Below are positions 23,982-34,721 of a stretch of 64,000 nt of DNA, piece by piece. The notes beneath the pieces were generated by a model. The model was not told the DNA's origin. It was given only the letters and a program-made list of their open reading frames with translations, and ran no database searches. The stretch is taken from positions 27,414,239-27,478,238 of the forward strand of contig OY987266.1 in assembly GCA_963920665.1 (NCBI GenBank), read 5' to 3'. Both the position numbers and the translations under genes were made by a program. Position 1 is the first letter of the stretch; each line of letters begins with the position of its first letter. Source of the stretch: Straminergon stramineum. Taxonomy: Eukaryota; Streptophyta; Bryopsida; Hypnales; Calliergonaceae.

Positions 23982-26900
23982 TGTCGTACGTGTAGGGTGC
24001 GGTAAATACCATTTACAACACCCAAACATGTAAACTAACTCAAAATATCATCCCAGGGGATTCTAGTATGTTGTTGCAAGCCTCGATTATCCGTTCTACC
24101 AACTTAAGCTCTCTCTTTCCGGAATCCAATCCGGATTCACTCTATTTCTGGATTCCGGATCCGTTACTTCACTTACAAACACTGGTTTTTGCGACCTCTG
24201 TTTTACCCTCAGAGGGTCCACCTTTGATTGTATAGAAAGGTAGGGACTCACCACTCGTATTTCTCACTCTCTCTTCTCTCTCAAAACCACAAAACACACG
24301 TTTAGACCAACTGCTGCACTGGATTGACTGGAAACACTCTCACAACCTTCCAAATGGCCAAACTGGAAAGTAGGTCACACAGATCCGTAACCAGCCTTCT
24401 CCACTACAACGACAGACCAACAGAAACCGGAACTTAGATGGGGATTGTAAGTTGTTCACTAGACAGATCCTAGGGTTTGGCTGACCTTCCAGCAAGTGAT
24501 ATGGGTTTTTTTTCCACTGGCGGTTGCTTATCTCCGCATAGAACCCTCCTTAGCATTCCGGATCTGCATCCACATCGCTCCTAATCGGATTCCCGTTTCA
24601 GGAGTTTAAAGACACGTGCTCAAGACCAAAATCACTAGTCTAGACTTTGTTACAAATGTTCCACTCAACTTAGCTCCAGGTCTCCTCACATCCGGATTCC
24701 TCCTTTCCTCCTCCTCAATTACACTTCACACACTCACAAGGAAACACAAGGAAGCTGGATATACAACAGATCAATCCCTGAGGGTCCACTTGGTGGCTCA
24801 GATTAAAATAAGGATGACAAAATACAAACTATAACGCTAGGATGGAATGAGAGGCGACAAACCTGCCTCACACTTAAAACCACAAAACATTCAAAGCCCA
24901 AAAGGCCAAAAAGGCACCCGAAAATCCAAGTGACCACTCACAGATTTCCTGAGAAATCCGGGAAAGGTGAGATCCTACAAATCCGGAACCTGGTCCCACA
25001 CCTAGAAATCCGGATCCGGTTCAAAATCAAAATCCTATTTGCCTAAGAAAAGTCCTAACTACTTCGCCTTCCACGCTTTCTTCTAGTTGCTCTCGCCTTG
25101 ACGCACTGGTGTTCGCAGGGATGCCCTTGGTGTTGCCTTCGGGGTCGCCTTCATGGAGGTCGACCGTAATGCCGCCCGAGTTTGTATCTTCCGGATTTCC
25201 GGAGGAGAGTAGTTGGCTTCTTCCTCGTCCTCGTCCTCCAATCTGGTCCGGTATTCTTCCTCCTCAGATTTCTTAATCTGAGTGATCCCCCTTTCAATCT
25301 CCTCGCTTGGAGATGTCTCATCCAACATGATGGGCTTGATCTCCTTCCTTGGTGGCTGCTGCTCCTCCACCATATGTTCGAACTCCTCCAGATGAGAGCG
25401 GGCCGGATTCAACAACCCCCCGATCCGCTCTATCAGTTGGCCACAGGCTTGGGTGTGAGGTGTCGACAGCGGCTCCTTTTCCGGAAGGTTGAAGATTGGG
25501 ACGGGTGGAGACATCGTAACCTCTAGAGGTGCCAACTCCCGCCTTGTATCCGGCTGCGTGCTAGACTCGGGTGCTGACTTCACGCTCCCCCGGATTGTCT
25601 TCTCCAACTGCTTGGAGAAAGGTTCTGTGGAGTACTGGAGACTCTCCCGCAAAACTTCCGGTTTCGAAGGTAGCGGCATTGAGGCGGTGAGCTTGACGGG
25701 TGTCTCTGTGTCGAAATGTATCTCTGGAAAGTTGGAGAAGTCCATTACCCGGTCGGGGTCAATCCGCCCAAGCAGTTGCTTCATCTCCTTCAGTGTGAGC
25801 TCCATCCTTGAGGAGAAGTCCACGAGTATCCGGATTACCTTAGATCCGGTGAGGTGCCCTCCCTCGGTCAACCGGCTCTAGGTCAGAGCCGCCTTCATCA
25901 CCATATCAGCCGGCTTGTCTACCAAGCCGGATAAATTCTTCAGTAGCTGGAGGGCTTCCTTCTCCCTTTGCTTCGCTTCAGCCATCTCGCCTTGTGCCCA
26001 GCTGAGTCTCACCTAAAGATCCGTTTTCTCCTTCTCTAGGGCTACGATTTGCTTGTCCTTCCGCTCGAGGACTTCTGGATTTGGAAGTTTCTTCAGCACG
26101 TTGAGGATGTCTTCCGGTTCCGTCTTTAGCTCCCGGTCTATCCTCCTGAGCAGATCCGTCAGGCTCTCGTGGTACTCTTGTGCTTGGAGTACCCAGTTGA
26201 ATCCGATTTTGAAAAACCCGGATATGCTTCCTTCCTCTTCTTCCGAGATCCTCTGTTGAGCCGGAAGTTTTCCCCGCGATGTTGGATCCGTCGACTTCCG
26301 ATGCCTCCGCTCCAAGGGTTGCTCATCTTCTTCCGGATCCTCGTCTTCTTCCACCGGGGGCTGCTCGGCTGTCACTTCTTCCGTCAATCCGTATTGAAGG
26401 ATCGTTGCTCTAGTGTTGTACTCCACCATCTCCGCATCACTGAGAAGTTCTGCGTGATGGTACAGATGGAAAAGATATGGCCCTATGGGGCTAGTCTTTC
26501 CCTTTCCCACGTTGGCGGCAAGCTTGGTGACTACGGATCCAATCACCTTGCCCCAACTGACTAGTCTACCCTCAAATGCACCAAATATGGTGTTGGCTAC
26601 CGTAACCGTAACTCGGATAGGCTTTTCCGGATACAAGATGGGAATCAAGGACTCTAATACATGCCTCTACCTTGCATCCAGGCAGTCACTAATTGCATAC
26701 CCTTCCTTAGAATGGGCAGCGTTCTTGAACTTCCCGACTGTAAACTTGTCTGTCCGTGACGCTAAACCAGATCCCTTCTTTGGAAATCCGTAAACTTTAG
26801 CCCAGACGTCATCAATCCAGGTTTGAGGCCTTCCTCTCACTGTCAACTCATACTGGTTGGAAGCACCTACTATCAACTCCTGGATCATCTGGTCGTTCTT

Positions 26901-27476
26901 TACGGTCCACGGCCGCATGAATAGACCGACACACCCTATCTCACTAAGGTCATCCTCTAGCTGGGATCCGTCTCTCAACCTTTCCGGAATGGTTGGACAA
27001 ACCATCCGGCCAATGACCAAAGTCTTCCGGATATCTCCCTCCGCCATCTCAACTATTCAGAAATCTGAAGATACTATCACCTCTCATGCAAGCACTAACT
27101 CACCACTCTTTCACTTAGCTATGCGCACACTGGCGCACAAAACAGTTGTGGGAAAAGAGGAAGAGGAAATGGCAGTGGCGGGGTTAAGTACCCGTCAAAA
27201 TATTGACCGTTCGTAAAGCGGACCGTTCACCCGTAATGGATCCCTATTTCTAGATTGGAAGTCTAGGTACTAGGCTATCGCTATCCGGGTTTTCGGAATC
27301 CGGATCTGTCTTGGGTACCGTTACGGATTACCTAGAGCATCTGTTTAGTGTTAGTGAGATGTTTAGGCTAAGAGGGTTCTAATCCTTTTTGCCTGTTAAG
27401 AATTTTGAAAAAATTCTATATACTTATACTCCCTTACATACTAACATGGTTACTTTTAAGATTACGGCTCGCAACA
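23982..27476 (-). mobile_element. Family A single-gene unit, copy 1 (reversed)
   Basis: On the minus strand it begins TGTTGCGAGCCGTAATC and ends CGTACGACA. It is flanked by CTACT and CTAGT (plus strand), a near-perfect 5-bp target duplication inside family C copy 1. Length 3495 bp, matching the ~3.42 kb of copy 2 after its insertions are removed. It contains a ~430-bp leader, one gag-like coding region (27047 to 25083) and a ~1.1-kb tail. The ends look like LTR ends (TG...CA), yet the leader and tail share no repeat, so there is no visible LTR pair. CCGGAT/ATCCGG motifs are frequent in the leader and tail. Confidence 0.7.
25083..27047 (-). pseudogene. Family A gag-like protein, copy 1, three in-frame TAG stops
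   Basis: One reading frame of ~654 codons beginning MAEGDIRKTLVIGRMVC. Blocks in order: GCVGLF..PW (N-terminal ~40); VRGRPQTW..DVWAKVY (~90); AISDCLDAR (~120); NTIFGAFEG and GPYLFHLYHH (~160-210); a strongly acidic linker EEDEDPEEDE; a helical region (FFKIGFNWVLQAQEYH); a heptad-rich segment ending LEKEKTDL; LTGSKVIRILVDF (~390); an acidic and then basic Thr/Ser/Pro-rich tail. In-frame stops are TAG after CLDAR, after EKTDL and before SRLTEGG. The family B protein at 57673 aligns with all main blocks. The order (globular N-domain, coiled coil, basic tail) resembles retrotransposon Gag or angiosperm 'putative plant transposon protein' domains; that is inference. No protease, RT, integrase or zinc knuckle is seen. 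Confidence 0.7.
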
Positions 27477-28985
27477 CTAGTAAGTTAGTAAAAACTTCCA
27501 AGCTCAAGCTTGGAAGAGTTAGTACCATGCACAATCAAAAGGAAAGGCAAGGGACCCTCCAAAGACCTTGCAAGCTCCAAAAACAACAACAATGGCCAAA
27601 AGTGCCCCCAAAACACCATTGCAAGTTTGTGGCGAAAAATGCCACAATTCCAACATCAATTAGACCCAACGAACCCAATTACACAAAAAAGGGTGGTGAG
27701 AGAGGAGAAGAGGTGCCCTTTTCTACTCTTTTCTGGGCACCAACCTCTCCTCGTTCATCTAAGTTAACCTTATCTTCTTGGATTTTCATCCAAAACTCCA
27801 GGTTTTCATCCTATGCTTGCCCACTAAGTTAACTTTTGGAGATTAACTCTTAATCATAAACGGATTGCACCATTGGCTTCAGAAGGCCATTTTTAGTCTA
27901 AGGAAATCTCCCTCCCTCTTTTCTATCTTCAAAATTACAACGAAATCTAGTGCCAACTTAACGCCAAAATCGAGGAAAATCCCAACTTTGGGGGGTTGAC
28001 TTTTCTAGCAAAAGTAACTAGCCTATGCTCCTAAGTAGATATGGGAGAGCAAGAAAAGACCTATCCTGTGCTCCATTCCACTTTTGTATGCTCTTGCTCT
28101 GTTGGTTAAATCCGATGTAGACTTTAATTTCCATTAATTGTCGGGGAATGTTGCAGTTTCTAGTACTTCTGACTATCAAAATGTCGCGAAACTTGTCGTG
28201 GAAGCTTCTTAACATAAATGAAGCTATGATAATTTTTAGTGGGAATTTACCGCCACTTGGGGAAGTTCGAGGAATTTTCTGTCACAAGTTTGGGTAATTG
28301 TTCGTCCAGAAAGACATCTTCTGACTATTAGAAAATTACGAAACTTTTTGTAGGACCTCCTATGGGATCCCACAACACATGTGTAGGCTCATATTTTTAC
28401 TCTACACATTTGCCTAGGGGGGACAAATTCCACCCCCTTGTTTAATTATTGGTGGCTAGGGAATCTTCCACATTGGGGGGAATCTTGTTGAACCAACTTC
28501 GCCGTTGGTTCCTGGGCATGGATTTAACCCCAAACCACCCTCCTCAGACCTTAAATTCCTCCACGGTCCTACCTTGGTATTTTTGACATCTATAACCCAA
28601 TAATTTGGGGTTCTGCTATTTCGTCGATGGAATGGGGAAACTATAACTTATCTTTTGGAACCAATTTCTATACCTCATCAGGGTTCCCTTGACCAAATCT
28701 ATCTTAGAGATGTCCATTTCATGTAGGTTTTTGAGCCTAATACGCCTATCACTCAAAATTGACCCATTTACCACGATTAGTTGGGTTCTAACCTATTTAC
28801 AACTCATGGTTGGGTCTTTCTAGCTACAACATACTCAAACTAGACCAAATACTATATTGGAATGTGACACTCCTATTTTGGGTCTACACTCTTTTGGGGG
28901 CTTTTTGTATAAAAAAGTGCATTTAAAATGACAACATATGAAAAAAAGAAAGTGTGAGGCCCTAGTGACGAATTGGAGGCTCACA

Positions 28986-29825
28986 GGGGAGCGTCCTAAC
29001 TTCACTCCTAGCTCGTTCAAACGTGATCCTCGGAAGAGGACCAGAGAAGAGTCGCCGAAGGAAGAGACGACGTCGGAGATGCTTTTGTGGATGCTGTTTG
29101 AGGACAGAGTAAAAAACAAAAAGGTAAGGAAGGAGGATATGACTATGATGAGGGGCATGATGAATGAGATGATGCCTCAAGTTAGTGTGGTTGTTACTAG
29201 AGATGTTTTTATAAGCATGCATGTTGTGAATCCGATGTCGATGCAAATGACCATGCCCTCTCTGGGTTAATCACAACAGCTTTTTATCAGCAATCAACCT
29301 CATGTCTCAATTGAAAGTGAGAGGCAAGTGCAGTAGGGGTCCGCGAATCCATCAACAACAGCCACAACATCTAACCAAACGCCTGTTGCACAAACATCGG
29401 ACTAAGCTACACAAGATGTAAATGATTCTTTGCAAGCGGAGGAGCAGTCCCTAAATCTTGTGGCTGAGGATCAACCAGGTTCTTCCCAATGACCTTCATG
29501 CCTTTTATTCAACTCGAATCGAGTTGAACCTACCTTCAAGTTTTCCGTTCGTTCGTTCAATGTACTACGCGAAAAGACATAGGTAGGTGGACGAAGACTT
29601 CTAATGTATGTATTTGTGTCATTATTTCTCATTTTGAGATTGTAATAAAAAAAATTTCGAACACCATAATTTCTGTGTACAATTTTCATAGCCGCAAGCT
29701 CTATGATTGTCGATGTAATTTTGCCTCGTATTTCGTTTCTTGCTATCGAGTCTATGCTCGCATCCAATCCTCAATGTGTTTACATGGAGTCACTTTCTCC
29801 ACATAGCAATGCCCTCTTAGACATA
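28986..29825 (+). pseudogene. Gag-like remnant following the family C LTR
   Basis: Directly after the LTR end a frame reads GERPNFTPSSFKRDPRKRTR, then an acidic Glu-rich stretch, LLWMLFEDRVKNKK and a Met-rich helix (MMRGMMNEMM) before stops at ~29270. This is the composition expected of the N-terminal part of a retroelement Gag. Downstream to 29825 only a Gln/Thr-rich, stop-containing remainder is visible. The likely reading is the 5' end of the internal region of the family C element, truncated by the family A unit that starts at 29826. No primer-binding site was recognised. Confidence 0.45.
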
Positions 29826-30258
29826 TGTCGTGAGCCGTAATCTCGGAATCCACTGGGTTAGTATAAAATAGATATATTATACTATAGAATTTTTCAAAAT
29901 TTTAATAAGCAACTGAAATTAGAATCCTCTTAGCCTAAACATTGTAGTAAGGCTGAGAGGATGATCTAGGTGTTCCGTAAAGGGATCCAGGACGGATCCG
30001 GATTCCGGAAACCCGGATTGCAACAACCTACGACCTAGGGTTCCGGATTAGGGATCTAGGGGACCGTTATGGGTAAACGGTCCACTTCTAGAACGGTTAG
30101 TAGGAAGACGAGTACTTAACCCCAGCCACTTCCATTTCTCCTCCCTCTTTCTTCCGTAGTATTTTGCGCTCGTATAGTTGAGTGAAAGAGTGGTGAGATA
30201 GTGATCGTATTAGGAGTATAGTTGTGTATTTCTTTGACGGATCCAGTTCTAATTCTCA

Positions 30259-31484
30259 ATGACGAAGGGAGATATCTGTAAACCCTGAGTGATTGGACGG
30301 ATGGTCTGTCCGACCATTCTAGAGAGGTTGAGTGACCGGTCGCAATTAGAAGAGGACCTGAGCACGATAGGGTGTGTTGGCTTGTTTCTTAGGCCATGGA
30401 CTAAGAAGAATGACCTGATGATTCAAAAACTCATTGTAGGAGCTTCGAATCAATATGAGTTAACAGTGAGGGGGCAACTTCAAACCTGGACGGATGAAGT
30501 GTGGGCAAAGGTATACAAATTCGCTAGGAAAGGATCCGGATTAGCCTCCCGAACGGATAAGTTCGCGGTGGGGAAGTTTAAGAGTGCACCTCATTCTAAG
30601 GAGGGGTATGCCATTAGTGACTGTCTAGATGGAAGGTAGAAGCAAGTCTTAGAATTCTTTATCTTGATCTTGTATCCGGAAAAGCCTACGCGGGTTACAA
30701 TTACGGTAGCTAACACTATTTTTGGAGTGATGGAGGGTAGATCAGTCAACTGGGGGAAAGTCATTGGACTGGTGGTCTCCAAACTAGGAGCCAGTGTAGG
30801 AAGGGCTAAGACCAATCTAATCGGTCCTTAACTATTCCACCTCTATCACCATGTAGAGATGGTAGAGTACAACACCGGATCCACGATCTTGCATTACAGC
30901 CTCATAGATGAAGTGGAGATGGAGCAGCCAGCATTTGATGAAGAGGATGAACCGAAAGAGGAGGAGCAACTCATGGAGCGGAAATGAAGGAAATCTACCG
31001 ATCCGACTTCATGAGGGAAACTCCCTGATCCGGAGAAGGTTCCGGAAAAGCCAGAGGAAGACATTTTCGACTTCTTCAAAATTGGATTTACATGGGTGCT
31101 ACAAGCACAGGAGCACCACAAAACCTTAGCGGAACTCATTAGAGCTATTGGCAAGGAGCTAAAGGTCAAACCGAAAAATGTTTTGAACAAGGTAAAGCAA
31201 TTACCAAATCCGGAAGAGCTCAAACGGAAGCAGGAATGAATCGAGAGTCTTGAGAAGGAGAAGAATGATCTCCAATCTCGATTGAATTAGGCAAAAGGAG
31301 AGTTAACCACAACTAAGTAGAGGGAGAAGAAAGCTGTGCAGCTCATCAAGAACTTATCTTATCTGGTGGATGGACCTTCGGAAACCATCGTCAAAACCTC
31401 TCTAGTGCAGGACCAATTAATCAAGGAAGGACATTTGACCAAATCTAAAGTAGTTCGAATCCTGGTCGATCTCCAAGCACGCAT
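30259..31484 (+). pseudogene. Family A gag-like protein, copy 2, N-terminal part
   Basis: Collinear with the copy 1 protein from its ATG to the LT.SKVVRILVDL block, where the CACTA transposon interrupts it. It carries many stops: TGA after codon ~9, a TAG after DCLDGR at the same codon as in copy 1, TAA inside the GPYLFHLYHH block, plus later TGA and TAG codons. A short deletion removes part of the AELLSDAEM segment. It is non-functional. The surviving C-terminal part is at 49278-49920. Confidence 0.7.
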
Positions 31485-31949
31485 CACTATAAGAAAAGTG
31501 TGTTTTTGGTGTCGTTAGCAAAAAACACATCATGTTTTTCGAGATAGCAACCGTTCTTTGGTTTTCCACTAGGGTATTGTGAATTCTATCGAATGTTGTG
31601 GAAAACATAGTCATATTGGTGGTAAAACATGTGAACATCACCTAAGACGTACTTGGTGCTGAAAACGTCCGAGAAAACATGGTTAGATTTCTTTTGACAT
31701 CACAAAAAATTAGAGAAGGCCACATCAGCCACTGCGTCTATTTTCACTGTGGGTAAATTTTGAGAAGTCACTGCTGATTGAGGTAAAATGTTGACTAGAA
31801 GGAAAAAACACAAGGATGGGCAGCTGTATGGGTGGACCCCAAAAAAATTTTCTTGGATGGATGTTCTAGTAGTGGCTGTATGGATGATTCATAGTCAAAA
31901 TCTGTGGCCTTCTAAGGAGCTAATGACATGTGCTGCATGAGCAAATTCT

Positions 31950-34345
31950 ATTGGAGCATAGGCATAGAAGGTTGAGCCACTTGAATATTCATGAGGAAAT
32001 GAATGGTAAAATGGCCATCGACTTGAAAAATAGAAAGGAAAAATGAAAAAAAGATTGGCAAAAGAAATAACAAACATCCATGTGCATTTTGATTTACCCT
32101 GCCATAATTATGGAAACAACAAATGCGGCTTCCTTTATTACATAGATCTTGCATTTTATTGATGGCCAAAAAAGTGTCTATTAAAAAAATTGGGTAATGC
32201 AAAAAAGGGGCATGCTTACTCTTAAAAAAAATAGACAACTTGGTTAATGCCACAATTTATTATTGGAAAAGAAAGGGTGGTCTTCTTCCCTTGGAAACAG
32301 AAAGAATTGTTGATAGGGAAAAATTGGTAGTTCCACTCTTGTACAAGTAGCCCGCCATAATTAAGGAAGTTAGTAATGGATACTCTTAATGAGTTTCATA
32401 ACACTAATAGCGACACTCAGTAACAAAATATAACTTTGTTTTTGAATAGAGGATGAAACCAAGATAGAGAGGAGGAGTTCTTTTACAGAAGTACAATGAC
32501 TCTACAATTCGAGAAAATGGGTACTAAATAAAAAAGAAGGATGTTGTTTGAAAAATAGGAATACTCAATTGTGGTAATGGGTGGCAATTGGTCTTCCTAA
32601 AAAAATTGGTATTCTTATTCTCATGAAAGCTTGCCTTCACTAAGAATATAGAGGCATTGACAAGGTTGCCTATTTTTTTAAACAATAACCACGACCCTTT
32701 TTTCCATTACCCATTTTTTTCAATTGCCACTTTCTTGGCCTTCACGATGGTACTCTACCCGTTTCAAAAATGAACAAATGCACTAGTTGCTTTCATAATT
32801 ATGGTGGGATATATCTTCATAAGAAAATATTTTTGGAAGAAATTGGGTAAAGTCAAAAAGTGGTCTAGGTGAAGGAATGGAAATAGTTGTACTTCTTAAT
32901 TATGAGAGAAATTACAAACTGTGATGTTGTGAAATATGGATAGAAATGGATATCCTTATACAGTTATACCTATCCCATTTCCTCCCTCTATAGCATGTTG
33001 TTGCATTTCATTGATGGGAAGAAGACGACCTTCTCTTTTGCATTAATGACTTCTAGCATTGAAGAGGTTGTTTATTTCATTATTTTATTTATAGCAAGCC
33101 CCTTTTTCATTCCCCATTTTGTTGGGCTTCACTACACTCTTGTATCTATTTTTTCTTCTTAAATGTTTTTTCCCATAATTATGGAGGGGCATATCTTTCA
33201 TAATAAAAAAATTTGTGAAAAAAATGGGGAATGGAAAAACATGGATGAAGGAATGGAAATATTTGTATTTGAAAATTATGAGAGAAATTACAAACCATAA
33301 ATTTCTGAAATATGGACATCAATGGATATTCTTATACCTTCTCAATTTCTTTCTCCTATAGTATGGTATAGCATTTCATTCATGAGAAGAATATCAACCT
33401 TCCTTTTCCATTAATTTCTTTTGGCATTGAAGAGTGTGCTAATTTAATTATTGTTTGAAAGAGCTTGCCCCTTTTTCCATTCTCCATTTTTTCATTCCCC
33501 ATTTTTTGGGCCTTCAATACAGTCCTATATCTATTTGGTTTTTTTAAGAACTTATTCTCTCTATAATTATAGTGGGGCATATCTTGCAAAATATTTGTTT
33601 TCAGTAAAAAAATGGGTAAAGGAAAAAAGTGGGTGAAAGAATGGAAATAGTTGTATTTTTTAATTATGAGGGAAATTATAGACCAGAAAGTTGTGACATA
33701 CGGACACAAATGGATATTCTTATGCCTATCTAATGTCCTTCTACAATGTATTGTTGCATTTCATTGATGGGAAAAAAATCAAGCTTCCTTTTGCATTAAT
33801 CACTTCTACCATTGCAGAGGTTATTTATTTAAATTTTGTTTTTGTAAAACATGCCCATGTCTTCATTCTCCATTTTCTGGGCTCCAATACAACCCTCTAT
33901 CTATTTTTTTTCTTAAATTAAAAAAAAATTATGGGGGGGCATATCTTTCATAATAAAAAATGTTGGAAAATATATAGGTGAAGGAATGGAAATAGGTGTC
34001 TTTCTTAATTATAAGAGACATTATAAATCGTAAAGTTGTTAAATAGGGACACTAGTGCATATTTTAATATCTACCCAACTTCTTCTTACTTAAGTACGGT
34101 GTACCATTTTCATTGATGGGAAGAAGAGCACCCTTTGTTTTCCATTCATCACTTTTGCCATTAACAAGGTTGCCTAATTTTTTCTAAGAAAAACCACACC
34201 CATTTTTTTAATTACCCCTTTTTTCCATAGCCACTTTTCTGGTCATCACTACGGCCCTATATCTACTTTTTTTTCCAAACAAACTTCTTCTTTGCATTAT
34301 GATGGTGGAAAATGCCTTTCACAAGAAAATATTTTGGTGTCATAC
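31950..34345. repeat. ~360-bp tandem array in the left arm of the CACTA element
   Basis: A unit with 'TTCATTGATGGGAAGAAGA', 'CCATTYCCCATTTTTT..GGCCTTCA', 'ATAATTATGGNGGGGCATATCTT' and 'AATTATGAGAGAAATTA' recurs with starts near 33011, 33371, 33755 and 34113 (spacing 358-384), with weaker copies upstream to ~31.95 kb. It is non-coding. Subterminal repeats are usual in CACTA elements but units this long are less so. Confidence 0.65.
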
Positions 34346-34359
34346 ACTATGTGTAATAC

Positions 34360-34721
34360 CATGGTTGTTCGGCCGAACAACTCGACAATACAACGAACAT
34401 GACGTCCAACATGTCTAGTAGACTCCCTTGTCCGTTTAATAAAGTCAACTTTAAGGTTGACTTTCAAATAAAACACTTTCTATTTCCAATCTTGACATAT
34501 TTGAGTTTCATTTTATTGAAGTGTCTCAATTTAATAATCACTTATTACATTCTTAATTATGGATCATAAATAAAATGAGATTTCAAATTATCTCTACTGT
34601 TAGGATAAGGCTTTATTCGTCAAAATTGTCATGTATACACAACACTCGTCTTGTACGACACGTGACATCAGACAAACAACTCGACACCCAACCCCAAAAT
34701 ATGTTCGACAGAACAACCCTG
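34360..34721. mobile_element. hAT-type MITE, copy 1, 362 bp
   Basis: Perfect 8-bp target duplication TGTAATAC at 34352-34359 and 34722-34729, the length made by hAT transposases. Ends are CATGGTTGTTCGGCCGAAC and, reversed, CAGGGTTGTTCTGTCGAAC (16 of 19 match), hAT-like in starting CA.GG. The left end contains the perfect palindrome GTTGTTCGGCCGAACAAC. No coding content. It differs from the copy at 56119 by eight substitutions and no indels, so it is recent. It inserted at the edge of the CACTA tandem array. Confidence 0.9.

Larger units (their letters stand above)
21261..28985 (+). mobile_element. Family C long LTR, copy 1, split by a family A unit
   Basis: It starts TGTAAGCG and ends GGCTCACA, homologous along its length to the solo LTRs at 38183 and 58229. 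The LTR is 21261-23981 plus 27477-28985, about 4.2 kb, interrupted by the reversed A unit. Shared landmarks are CCTTCCAAGCAATGGA 104 nt from the start, repeated TTCAAAGCTTCGCCGT, a GCGGCATCGCCA box, and the 'GGATTGCACCATTGGCTTC' box near 27866. No 5-bp target duplication is seen (CCCGT left, GGGGA right). A gag-like remnant follows directly, so this copy is probably the 5' LTR of a truncated element and not a solo LTR. Confidence 0.7.

Noticed and set aside
34360..34721. Interpretation as a TRIM or small solo LTR
   Set aside because: The ends are inverted repeats starting CA.GG with 8-bp duplications, which fits hAT and not LTR integration.
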